Source: Bacillus pseudomycoides (GTDB taxonomy: Bacteria > Bacillota > Bacilli > Bacillales > Bacillaceae_G). Taken from it: a DNA stretch of 64,000 nucleotides. The stretch is from the NCBI RefSeq assembly GCF_022811845.1, contig NZ_CP064266.1, positions 3,348,001 to 3,412,000 of the forward strand, given 5' to 3'. Shown piece by piece: positions 35,017-42,446 of this stretch; within the stretch, counting starts at the first letter, position 1; every line of letters begins with the position of its first letter. Position numbers and translations under genes: made by a program. The notes below the pieces were generated by a model. It was not told where the DNA came from, made no database searches, and saw only the letters and a list, made by a program, of their open reading frames with translations.

Positions 35017-35060
35017 AACTTTAATCAGTGGGTTCTTACTGCCCGTTAATGCGGGATAAC
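35008..35060 (-). repeat. minimal bcr1-like element
   Basis: Minus-strand orientation. ATAAA (35008-35012) is followed by the complement of one bcr1 end (GTGAAACTTTAATCAGTGGG, 35013-35032), a 10-base middle, and the complement of the other end (CCGTTAATGCGGG, 35043-35055), then ATAAC. The two end pieces match the termini of the full element at 59519-59665 base for base, but nearly all of the interior is gone. The flanking pentamers match the reverse of TTTAT with one mismatch. It reads as an internally deleted copy. Confidence 0.7.
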
Positions 35061-35083
35061 TAGTTAGGTATCGGAAAAAGAAA

Positions 35084-35117
35084 CTTTTATGAATAGGACA
35101 TGCCCTATTCATAAAAG
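35084..35117. terminator. 14-base stem terminator
   Basis: CTTTTATGAATAGG (35084-35097) and CCTATTCATAAAAG (35104-35117) pair perfectly. It lies between the kinase gene and the convergent DUF3139 remnant and can serve both. Confidence 0.75.
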
Positions 35118-35119
35118 CT

Positions 35120-35708
35120 TTATTCTTTAAAAGAACATTTCCCATATTCACAACTATGTTGATAAGCTACTCCTTCACTATTGATGCGATATACATAATG
35201 AGATTCTTTATCTCTCTTAAAGTCTACAAAGGCCTCTGCTCCATTTTTATCATCATCCACATCAATGAATTGAACATGACGTATGGAATAATCTTTCTCT
35301 TTTTTTAGGCCTCTTTTTGCTAGGTTTTTGTGAATACCTGTTGTTAATTGATCAAAGAGGCCCCAGTGTAGATTCTTGTTTTCAAATAGTTCAGTATGTC
35401 TTCCTAAAATCCCGTTCTCCTGTATTATTTTCTTGTTATTATCATATTGATAAATGTATGTAAAATAAGGTTCATCCGTAAATACTACATGTGCGTAATA
35501 ACCAGTATTATATAGCGGTGTGTAAGATCCAATTATACTTTTTATATTTTCTTTTTGTATCCTTTATTGGTTTGAAGGTAATGATATGTATCATTTTCAA
35601 TTTTTTATAGTTTATAGGATTTCCGTACCAAGAGTATAATCCTAATGTAATTATGATCAATCCAGCTAGTATAACTCCTCCTAATCGTTTTTTTCTCTTC
35701 ATTTCCAT
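35120..35708 (-). pseudogene. DUF3139-like small secreted/membrane protein, two frameshifts
   Basis: The minus strand starts 'MEMKRKKRLGGVILAGLIII' with a membrane segment and 'SWYGNPINYKKLK', after a GGAGG site. Two one-base gaps in A-runs (near 35590 and 35560) then break the frame. Reading across them gives 'NDTYHYLQTNKGYKKK', 'DIKSIIGSYTPLYNTGYYAH', 'VVFTDEPYFTYIYQYDNNKK' and so on to TAA at 35120, about 195 residues. The 'GNPI' motif after an N-terminal helix and the C-terminal layout resemble DUF3139. Both breaks would be repaired by one extra A. Decayed gene or consensus error. Confidence 0.6.
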
Positions 35709-35920
35709 CCTCCCTGTTTATAAGTCGATTATATATCAAAAACAAGAAGGATACGTTATCCAAAACTAGTTACATATGTAATTTGTGAATTGTATATTGA
35801 ACACAATAGTTACTTACAAGTAACCTACGCACAACAAAGTGCATAATTGCATTTCGGATTAGATACAGATAGAATTCATGATAGGAAAAAGCAACTTAGG
35901 TTGATTGAGGAGTGTTATAT
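35709..35920 (+). other. intergenic, divergent promoter region
   Basis: About 210 AT-rich bases between the DUF3139 remnant (minus) and the SDR gene (plus). GAGGAG at 35907-35912 is the ribosome site of the SDR. No other element stands out. Confidence 0.4.
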
Positions 35921-36640
35921 TTGGCAGAATTATTACAAGGAAAAAATGCATTAATTACAGGAGCAGGAAGAGGAATTGGTCGTGCAGTAGCAATTGCTTT
36001 AGCGAAAGAAGGCGTAAATGTTGGTCTTTTAGCGCGCTCTGAAGAGAACTTAAAAGCAGTTGCGAAAGAAGTGGAAGCTGAAGGCGTAAAAGCTGTTATT
36101 GCTACTGCTGATGTATCTTCATATGAAGAAGTTACGACTGCTATTGAAGCATTAAAAAGTGGACTAGGTTCTATTGATATTTTAATTAATAATGCGGGTA
36201 TTTCTAAGTTCGGCAAATTTTTAGAACTAGATGTTGCTGATTGGGAAAAAATTATCCAAGTCAACTTAATGGGTGTATACTATGCAACTCGCGCGGCATT
36301 ACCAAGTATGATTGAACAACAGTCTGGTGACATCATTAACATCTCATCTACAGCAGGACAAAAAGGTGCACCAGTAACAAGTGCATACAGTGCTTCAAAA
36401 TTTGGTGTTCTTGGTTTAACAGAATCATTAGCGATGGAAGTACGCAAACACAACATTCGTGTAACAGCTTTAACACCAAGTACAGTGGCAACAGATATGG
36501 CAGTAGACTTAGGATTAACAGACGGTAATCCAGATAAAGTTATGCAAGCAGAAGATATTGCAGAGTTTATCGTAGCGCAGTTGAAATTAAATAAACGTAC
36601 ATTTATTAAATCTGCTGGGCTTTGGTCTACTAATCCGTAA
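35921..36640 (+). CDS. short-chain dehydrogenase/reductase (3-ketoacyl reductase-like)
   Basis: A 239-residue classical SDR with NADP-binding 'GAGRGIG', 'NNAGI', catalytic Ser in 'INISSTAG' and the 'YSASKFG' Tyr-Lys pair. It resembles FabG-type 3-oxoacyl reductases but lies outside any fatty-acid cluster, so the substrate is unknown. TTG at 35921 is preferred: GAGGAG ends 8 bases upstream. The upstream GTG at 35912 overlaps that site. A perfect palindromic terminator follows, so it is a single gene. Confidence 0.9.
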   Translation: MAELLQGKNALITGAGRGIGRAVAIALAKEGVNVGLLARSEENLKAVAKEVEAEGVKAVIATADVSSYEEVTTAIEALKSGLGSIDILINNAGISKFGKFLELDVADWEKIIQVNLMGVYYATRAALPSMIEQQSGDIINISSTAGQKGAPVTSAYSASKFGVLGLTESLAMEVRKHNIRVTALTPSTVATDMAVDLGLTDGNPDKVMQAEDIAEFIVAQLKLNKRTFIKSAGLWSTNP

Positions 36641-36654
36641 AAAATGTATATGTG

Positions 36655-36690
36655 TGAAAAAGATTTGGTTTAAACCAAATCTTTTTTTGT
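36655..36690 (+). terminator. rho-independent terminator
   Basis: AGATTTGGTT directly joined to its complement (36661-36682) with a following T-run. Confidence 0.85.
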
Positions 36691-36779
36691 TTATTTTTAA
36701 TTCTGAAATTTATGACTTATAATAAGAGTGGAAGTTATTGTAGTTTTATTCCATACAATTCGAAGGGGATGGTATTTAC

Positions 36780-37442
36780 GTGAATCCTGTTGATAAATGG
36801 GTGGCTGTTGATGAGTATATTGCAGATTTACTGGTGCCAACTGATTCTGTTTTGGAAGAAGCACTTCAAGTGAATGCTAAATCGAATCTGCCAGCGCATG
36901 ATGTTTCACCAGCACAAGGAAAATTTTTACAATTGTTAGTGCGAATTCATGGAGCACGGAATATTTTAGAGATTGGAACTTTAGGGGGATATAGTACAAT
37001 ATGGCTTGCAAGAGCATTACCAGCAGGTGGTCGTCTTATTACACTGGAAGCAAATGAAAAGCATGCTGAAATTGCCCGTGCTAATATTGAGCGAGCTAAT
37101 TTGAGCGAAGTGGTTCATGTGCGTACTGGAATGGCAATAGATTCGTTGCAGCAAATGGCTACTGAAAAATGTGAGCTATTTGATCTTATTTTCATTGATG
37201 CTGATAAACAAAACAACCCTGTATATTTTGAATGGGCTCTTAAACTTTCAAGGCGTGGTAGCGTAATTATTGGTGATAATGTAGTGCGCGAGGGGGAAGT
37301 GATTGATACATCTAGTGATGACCCACGTGTGCAAGGAATACGTCGTTTCTATGAATTAATTGCTAATGAACCGCGCGTCACTGCCACAGCAATTCAAACA
37401 GTAGGGAGTAAGGGATATGATGGATTTGTAATGGCGCTTTAA
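36780..37442 (+). CDS. O-methyltransferase (COMT-like, class I SAM)
   Basis: A 220-residue SAM-dependent methyltransferase of the catechol/caffeoyl-CoA O-methyltransferase family (PF01596). The SAM motif I is 'ILEIGTLGGYSTIWLARAL', with 'LEANEKHAEIARANIERANL' following, the metal-binding Asp in 'LIFIDADKQNN', and 'IIGDNVVREGEV'. GTG start at 36780 follows GAAGGGGATGG. It methylates a hydroxyl of a small catechol-like or other acceptor; the acceptor is unknown. Its distance from the petrobactin genes gives no reason to link it to 3,4-dihydroxybenzoate metabolism. Confidence 0.9.
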   Translation: MNPVDKWVAVDEYIADLLVPTDSVLEEALQVNAKSNLPAHDVSPAQGKFLQLLVRIHGARNILEIGTLGGYSTIWLARALPAGGRLITLEANEKHAEIARANIERANLSEVVHVRTGMAIDSLQQMATEKCELFDLIFIDADKQNNPVYFEWALKLSRRGSVIIGDNVVREGEVIDTSSDDPRVQGIRRFYELIANEPRVTATAIQTVGSKGYDGFVMAL

Positions 37443-37612
37443 CAGAGTGATAAAATTAAAATGGTGGCTATAGATCTATTAGACTAGGAGGAGAAAAAAT
37501 GAAGAAAATGTTTGATATGTTATAACGTGTATGCAATACAGCTAATTCTTCTCGTGCTCCTCCAAATTGAATAGAGTACAGTAGATTAATAAAATTTGGA
37601 GGTTATAAAAAT
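37443..37612 (+). other. intergenic with a 7-residue minicistron
   Basis: AGGAGGAG precedes ATG 37500, which encodes only 'MKKMFDML' with the stop right after it. The strong ribosome site with a tiny frame suggests either a leader peptide or the front end of a lost gene; the following in-frame text ('RVCNTANSSRAPPN') also looks coding. No further assignment. Confidence 0.3.
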
Positions 37613-38485
37613 ATGAGAAGCGAAAAAGAAATGATGGATTTAATATTAAATACAGCGAGAGAAGATGAACGTATTCGTGCAGTTATTATGAATGGATCGC
37701 GTGTGAATCCAAATGTGAAGAAAGATTGTTTTCAAGATTACGATATTGTATATGTTATGAAAGATACACAGTCATTCACATCTGATCACAGCTGGATCAA
37801 TAGATTTGGAGAAATAATGATTGTGCAAATGCCAGAAGAAGGCACTTTAGTTCCACCCGCAGAGGATGGAAGATTTCCTTATTTGATGCAGTTTATAGAC
37901 GGGAATCGAATCGATTTGACTTTAGTTCCAGTAGAATTAGTAAATGAACTTCTTGATAGAGATAGCTTAAGTGTACTTCTTTTGGATAAAGATGGATGTA
38001 TTGAACCGTTTCCACCAGCAAATGATTCAGATTATCTTATAAACAGGCCAAGTGAAAAAGAATTTGCGGATTGCTGTAATGAGTTTTGGTGGTGTAGCAC
38101 TAATGTCGCAAAGGGATTGTGGAGAGAAGAGCTCCCCTATGTAAAAGGTATGCTTGAAGGTCCTGTGAGAAATATGCTGATGCAAATGCTAGAGTGGCAT
38201 ATAGGGATAAAAACAAATTTTACAGTAAGCGCAGGGAAGTTTGGAAAGTATTTTGAACAATACCTTGAAGATGACATATGGAAACAATATATGGATACAT
38301 TCTCAAATGCAGACTATGAAAAGATTTGGAATTCCGTCTTTGTAATGGGAGATTTATTTAGGGAAATTGCAATCGGAATTGCTAGCTATTGTGGTTACGA
38401 ATATCCACAAGGTGATGATGCTAGAGTGACAAGCTATGTAAAGCATGTGAAGTCTTTACCGCAAGATAGCAAAACTATTTATTAA
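37613..38485 (+). CDS. aminoglycoside 6-adenylyltransferase (AadK/ANT(6)-like)
   Basis: A 290-residue nucleotidyltransferase. The signature 'VIMNGSRVNPNV' and the metal-binding 'QDYDIVYVM' are those of ANT(6) streptomycin adenylyltransferases, with a third acidic residue in 'GNRIDLTLVP'. The length agrees with chromosomal AadK of Bacillus. It transfers AMP from ATP to the 6-hydroxyl of streptomycin. Intrinsic chromosomal copies usually give low resistance; nothing mobile is adjacent. Start ATG 37613 follows TTTGGAGG. Confidence 0.92.
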   Translation: MRSEKEMMDLILNTAREDERIRAVIMNGSRVNPNVKKDCFQDYDIVYVMKDTQSFTSDHSWINRFGEIMIVQMPEEGTLVPPAEDGRFPYLMQFIDGNRIDLTLVPVELVNELLDRDSLSVLLLDKDGCIEPFPPANDSDYLINRPSEKEFADCCNEFWWCSTNVAKGLWREELPYVKGMLEGPVRNMLMQMLEWHIGIKTNFTVSAGKFGKYFEQYLEDDIWKQYMDTFSNADYEKIWNSVFVMGDLFREIAIGIASYCGYEYPQGDDARVTSYVKHVKSLPQDSKTIY

Positions 38486-38506
38486 GTTTTTCAGATAGAA
38501 AGGAAT

Positions 38507-38540
38507 GAGATCGTTCCAATGATGGAACGGTCTTATTTTG
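38507..38540 (+). terminator. rho-independent terminator
   Basis: GAGATCGTTCC pairs with GGAACGGTCTT (one wobble) around AATGAT, followed by ATTTT. Confidence 0.7.
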
Positions 38541-38610
38541 GTTTGTGAATATGTATCCTTCTAACAAAATTCGAATGAACGGCATATAAAATGTAAGGGA
38601 GGTTTTTATT

Positions 38611-39456
38611 ATGTATTATTTTTATCCATCAGAAATGTTTATTCCTTTTCAATGGACTCCAGAACGTAATAGCCCTTTCTATAATGTGTATTCTTATGTG
38701 CCGTATTCAAATGTATTTTATTATCAAAATCATTCGCATATAAATCCTGATTTAGTAAAGGTTGGCGTGAAGAATGAGGTTCAAGGTGCTGAAGAAGAGA
38801 GGGGTTCTTGGACTCCGTTTTCATGGGTTGAAAAATATGCTTATGCATTTTCAGGTCCGTATAATAAAGCTGAAGTTGCTCTTACATTTGATGATGGGCC
38901 AGACCCTGTATTTACCCCGCAAATATTAGATAAGTTAAAAAGTTATGGTGTGAAAGGTACTTTTTTTCTTCTAGGTGAAAATGCAGAAAGGTATCCTAAT
39001 GTAGTAAAACGAATTGCGGATGAGGGCCATATTATCGGGAATCATACGTACAATCATCCCAATTTAGCTAAAGTGAGTGATGAAGAATACCGAAATCAAA
39101 TTGTAAAAACAGAAGAGATATTGAAGAAATTGGTGGGATATGCGCCAAAGTTTATACGTCCACCTTATGGTGAAATACGTGAAAAACAGCTGGGATGGGC
39201 TACAGAGCAAAACTTTATGATTGTGCAGTGGAGTGTAGATACAGTTGACTGGAAAGGTGTAAGTGCAGAAAAGATTACAAATACTGTATTAGGCAATGCG
39301 TTTCCGGGAAGTGTTGTATTACAACATTCGACGCCAGGAGCGAACTTGCAGGGATCCGTAGACTCATTAGATCGAATTATTCCTGAACTGAAAGCGAAAG
39401 GGTCACGATTTGTGACGCTTCCTAGCATGTTTCAAACGTCGAAACAGAGAAAGTAA
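38611..39456 (+). CDS. polysaccharide deacetylase (peptidoglycan GlcNAc deacetylase type)
   Basis: A 281-residue NodB-domain protein. A Tyr/Pro-rich N-terminus of about 85 residues has no clear signal peptide. The NodB motifs follow: TFDDGP (92-97) with catalytic base and metal Asp, 'GNHTYNHPNL' supplying the two metal His, 'RPPYGE', and late 'VVLQHSTPG' with the catalytic His. This matches the B. cereus protein known as BC1960, which deacetylates N-acetylglucosamine in peptidoglycan and chitin oligomers. Deacetylation lowers lysozyme sensitivity. GGGAGG before ATG 38611 is a good ribosome site. Confidence 0.92.
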   Translation: MYYFYPSEMFIPFQWTPERNSPFYNVYSYVPYSNVFYYQNHSHINPDLVKVGVKNEVQGAEEERGSWTPFSWVEKYAYAFSGPYNKAEVALTFDDGPDPVFTPQILDKLKSYGVKGTFFLLGENAERYPNVVKRIADEGHIIGNHTYNHPNLAKVSDEEYRNQIVKTEEILKKLVGYAPKFIRPPYGEIREKQLGWATEQNFMIVQWSVDTVDWKGVSAEKITNTVLGNAFPGSVVLQHSTPGANLQGSVDSLDRIIPELKAKGSRFVTLPSMFQTSKQRK

Positions 39457-39623
39457 ATATAAAACAATAAGGTTGGGCTATGAATATAAAATACTGTATT
39501 CAGCTTATACATCATTTAAGCAAGAGTGGTGTATTTTTTGTTATGGAAAATATAGATTTGTTTTTTGTTGTATTATAAAGGAATAAACTGGAAAATGTGT
39601 TTGGAAAGATGTGGGGTGATAAG

Positions 39624-39965
39624 ATGATATATGTACTTATAAATATAGGAATGAGCATATTAATCGGTATTATATTTATACTAGCTGCACTCATATTGCA
39701 AAAAAATCCACCAACAGATATAAACGCAGTATACGGATATCGAACAAAGCGATCAATGAAAAATAAAGATTTATGGGATGTTGGAAATCAATATAGCGCT
39801 GAAGTTATGAAACAAAATGGACTTTTAATGATTTTAATAGGAAGTTTAATAGGGATGCTATTTAGGTATCCGCATACAACGATTGCTATTTTAGGCCTTA
39901 TGATAGTATTAATCATCTGCTTATTTATACGGGTGGAGAATAGATTAAAAGTGCTGGAGAAATAA
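39624..39965 (+). CDS. SdpI-family membrane protein
   Basis: A 113-residue protein with three to four transmembrane helices and the SdpI signature 'NPPTDINAVYGYRTKRSMKN' between helices 1 and 2. SdpI of B. subtilis gives immunity to the SdpC cannibalism toxin and signals to SdpR; many short homologues like this one are orphans. No toxin or SdpR-like gene is adjacent, so immunity is only a family-based possibility. ATG 39624 follows GGGGTGATAAG; the frame extends 9 codons upstream without support. Confidence 0.82.
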   Translation: MIYVLINIGMSILIGIIFILAALILQKNPPTDINAVYGYRTKRSMKNKDLWDVGNQYSAEVMKQNGLLMILIGSLIGMLFRYPHTTIAILGLMIVLIICLFIRVENRLKVLEK

Positions 39966-39992
39966 TGAAAATCGCTTGTAAATCTTGTTATT

Positions 39993-40033
39993 AAAAAACA
40001 CTGACTCCCATGCTATTTAAGCTGGGAGTCAAT
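39993..40033. terminator. terminator between convergent genes
   Basis: TGACTCCCA (40002-40010) and TGGGAGTCA (40023-40031) form a 9-base stem. The A-run on the left gives a T-tail for the minus-strand NUDIX gene. Confidence 0.75.
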
Positions 40034-40039
40034 CAGGAT

Positions 40040-40654
40040 TTACAAATTATTGTTATTTAATATATCTCGTCCTTTTTCTATGACAAATTTATAATATTCA
40101 AGTTCATATGGATAGATATCCTCAAATGTTATGGCAATTGGTTTAGCATTTTTATTTAGAACTGGAGTACCTGTTGTAGATGAAATTTCACCCGTTAAAA
40201 GCTGTAAAAAAGAAGTTGCATTTATTTTCATTACATCTTCTACTTCATCACCTGGTGCAAACGGAAGTGATTTTGTAACAGCATGAAAATACATATGACA
40301 CATTTCACGGTCAATGAAGTGCGGGATTTCATGATTGATTTTAAAAATGCCTTTGTATTCTAGATCAGTAGCTTGAAAGGATAAGCCTAATTCCTCTTCT
40401 ATTTCACGAAGACCACCTATTCGCACATCTTCATTATGCATAATATGTCCAGCAGATGTAATATCCCATTTTCCTGGGAAATCTTTCTTGTTTTTAGCTC
40501 GTAATTGGAAGTATAAAGAAATGTCTTCGTTGTCTTTTTCCACGAGCCAGCAATGGAATGTTTCGTGCCAATCACCGTCACGATGTACATCATCACGTAG
40601 TTTTTTTCCAATTTTGTTTCCTGCTGTATCAAATATCGTTAACCATTCTGTCAT
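40040..40654 (-). CDS. NUDIX hydrolase
   Basis: A 204-residue protein with a complete Nudix box: Gly, five residues, Glu, seven residues, then 'REIEEELGL' (in 'GHIMHNEDVRIGG...'). The N-terminal 'DTAGNKIGKKLRDDVHRDGD' and 'HCWLVEKD' are as in IPP-isomerase-like and YfcD-type Nudix enzymes, so the substrate could be a nucleoside diphosphate derivative or isopentenyl-type diphosphate. The C-terminal extension of about 60 residues is longer than the minimal fold. Minus-strand ATG at 40654 follows AGGAGAATATAA. Confidence 0.87.
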   Translation of the reverse strand: MTEWLTIFDTAGNKIGKKLRDDVHRDGDWHETFHCWLVEKDNEDISLYFQLRAKNKKDFPGKWDITSAGHIMHNEDVRIGGLREIEEELGLSFQATDLEYKGIFKINHEIPHFIDREMCHMYFHAVTKSLPFAPGDEVEDVMKINATSFLQLLTGEISSTTGTPVLNKNAKPIAITFEDIYPYELEYYKFVIEKGRDILNNNNL

Positions 40655-40739
40655 TTATATTCTCCTTTCTGTATAGTTTAGTATACAATAATTATATGTA
40701 ATTTTGGGAAAATAAAGAAAAATAAGGAGTGTATATTGA

Positions 40740-41378
40740 ATGGGACTGGAGGAAACAAAAATAAATTCATTCATTTCAACGGAAGAAGAATTACGTCATA
40801 TTTTAGGGTATCCAAGTGATCGCGCAGTGAAGAAAGTGATTCCATCTCTTGATCATCATTGTCGTGATTTTCTATCTAAATCTTCATTTCTTGTAATATC
40901 TACTTCAGATAAGTTTGGTAATTGTGATGCTTCTCCAAGAGGGGATGCACCTGGATTTGTATATGTTTTAAATGAAAATCAAATCGTCATTCCAGAAAGG
41001 CCGGGGAATCGCCGAGTAGATTCTATTCTTAACATTTTATCTAATCCAAAGATAGGGCTTATCTTTTTTATCCCAGGTCTTGGAGAATCATTGAGAATAA
41101 ATGGGCGTGCATCTATTACAAACGATGAAAAAATATTAGAAAAGATGCAAGTAAATGGTCGCAGTCCGCTGCTTGGAATTATTGTGGAAGTAGAAGAATG
41201 TTTTATTCATTGTGCAAAAGCATTTATAAGGTCTAAGTTGTGGGATCCAGATTCTTGGTTAGAAAAAGATGCATTACCATCAGCAGCAAAAATGCTTGTT
41301 GATCACGCCAAAGTGAATGCAAATGAAGAAGAAGTTGCACGCTCATTAGAAGAAAGTTATACAAAAAGATTGTATTGA
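40740..41378 (+). CDS. FMN-binding pyridoxamine-5'-phosphate oxidase-like protein
   Basis: A 212-residue split-barrel flavoprotein: 'FLVISTSDKFGNCDASPRGD' holds the first strands, 'IPERPGNRRVDSILNIL' is the FMN-phosphate segment, and 'GLIFFIPGLGESLRINGRA' the central strands. This is the MSMEG_1061-type FMN-dependent PPOX-like family. Such proteins reduce or bind unknown small molecules; true PdxH activity is unlikely. ATG 40740 follows AAGGAGTGTATATTGA. It diverges from the NUDIX gene over an 85-base gap. Confidence 0.85.
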   Translation: MGLEETKINSFISTEEELRHILGYPSDRAVKKVIPSLDHHCRDFLSKSSFLVISTSDKFGNCDASPRGDAPGFVYVLNENQIVIPERPGNRRVDSILNILSNPKIGLIFFIPGLGESLRINGRASITNDEKILEKMQVNGRSPLLGIIVEVEECFIHCAKAFIRSKLWDPDSWLEKDALPSAAKMLVDHAKVNANEEEVARSLEESYTKRLY

Positions 41379-41699
41379 AAAAATCGCATAGTATATCGTG
41401 TGATAAAGTATGTAAGTATAATTAATATAAATATGATGGAAAGGCATTTTCTTTAAGATAATCAGTATGGCTTGAGTGCTAGAAAATATTGCTATAAGTT
41501 ATTATCATCATGTAATATAAACTTTTTTAATGAGGAATCTGTAGGGTTAATAGGTTCTTTTATAGGCAGAATTATTATTTTAAGATATAAAGTAAAACTG
41601 TAATTATGTTATGCAGAAAAGAATATATAAATAGTAAAATGAATGTTTTTTCAAAAATGGGCTTGCTTTTTTGAATTGTCATAATTATAATAATTTAAC
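41379..41699 (+). other. AT-rich intergenic region before the T-box leaders
   Basis: No ORF or clear hairpin is seen in these 320 bases. The promoter of the hom operon must lie toward the right end; TTGAATTGTCATAATTATAATAA near 41672 offers a possible TTGAAT/TATAAT pair with a spacer that is too short, so I make no firm call. Confidence 0.35.
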
Positions 41700-41968
41700 A
41701 AATAGACATGAACGAAAAGTAACGATAAGGATACGAGATTATTTTTACGGTTTGCAGAGAGGGAGGCCATAGGCTGTGAGCTTCCTAACACGGAAAATAA
41801 TCTTACCACCTTTGAACTCTGGTAGTGAACGAGTAATCTAGTAATTATTGGCGGTCTCAGCCGTTATCTGAACTTGAGCAATCCAGAGCGAATGTATACT
41901 TGGATTGGAACAAGGGTGGAACCACGAAAACACACTCGTCCCTTTTTTAGGGATAAGTGTGTTTTTTT
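41700..41968 (+). promoter_or_regulatory. T-box riboswitch 1 (threonine) of the hom operon
   Basis: Full T-box leader: Stem I with arms ATTATTTTTACGG and CGGAAAATAAT, a specifier loop with ACC (41805-41807; Thr), the T-box core AAGGGTGGAACCACG (41912-41926), and a terminator (ACACACT-CGTCCCT with AGGGATAAGTGTGTT, then a T7 run). Uncharged tRNA-Thr pairing with the specifier and the TGGA bulge should favour antitermination. The first of two tandem copies. Confidence 0.9.
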
Positions 41969-42039
41969 TATCGGAATAAATGTTGAAAATTCAAAAAACA
42001 AAAACTTTTCTTGCTTTTTTATGGTATGTACGTATAATG

Positions 42040-42318
42040 AATTAACAAATAGAACCGAACGAAAAGTAATGATAAGGACACGAGATCATTTTTACGGTTT
42101 ACAGAGAGGGAAGCCATAGGCTGTGAGCTTCCTAACACGGAAAATAATCTTACCACCTTTGAACTTCAATAGTGAACGAATAATCTAGTAATTATTGACG
42201 GTCTCAGCCGTTATCTGAACTTGAGCAATCCAGAGCGAATGTATATTTGGATTGGAACAAGGGTGGAACCACGAAAACACATTCGTCCCTTTTTTAGGGA
42301 TGAGTGTGTTTTTTTATG
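42040..42318 (+). promoter_or_regulatory. T-box riboswitch 2 (threonine) of the hom operon
   Basis: A second complete T-box leader, nearly identical in sequence to the first and 347 bases downstream (core to core). Specifier ACC is at 42152-42154, T-box core AAGGGTGGAACCACG at 42259-42273, and the terminator hairpin ends in a T7 run at about 42315. Read-through into hom therefore requires antitermination twice. Confidence 0.9.
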
Positions 42319-42354
42319 AAAATTATTACTGAATTGAAAGGAGGTGCAGTTGGA

Positions 42355-42432
42355 GTGAAACAATTGTTCCGAACGAGAACCACCATTGACTGCGCAAATA
42401 AGAAGATAATCATCAAATATTTTGAAAAATAG
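42355..42432 (+). CDS. short leader ORF upstream of hom, 25 codons
   Basis: AAAGGAGGTG at 42337-42346 is a near-perfect ribosome site before GTG 42355. The peptide 'MKQLFRTRTTIDCANKKIII' plus 'KYFEK' contains Thr codons ACG, ACC, ACC and Ile codons ATT, ATA, ATC, ATC. Its TAG stop is embedded in the GGAGGAG ribosome site of hom, so the two are likely coupled. An in-frame ATG at 42316 exists but sits at the T-box terminator with no ribosome site. Whether the peptide is a sensing leader, a coupling device or chance cannot be told from one sequence. Confidence 0.4.
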   Translation: MKQLFRTRTTIDCANKKIIIKYFEK

Positions 42433-42446
42433 GAGGAGATTTAAAA

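Noticed and set aside
41874..42119. An 81-codon open frame on the plus strand
   Set aside because: It runs through the antiterminator of the first T-box and into the second; composition and position show it is riboswitch sequence, not a gene.
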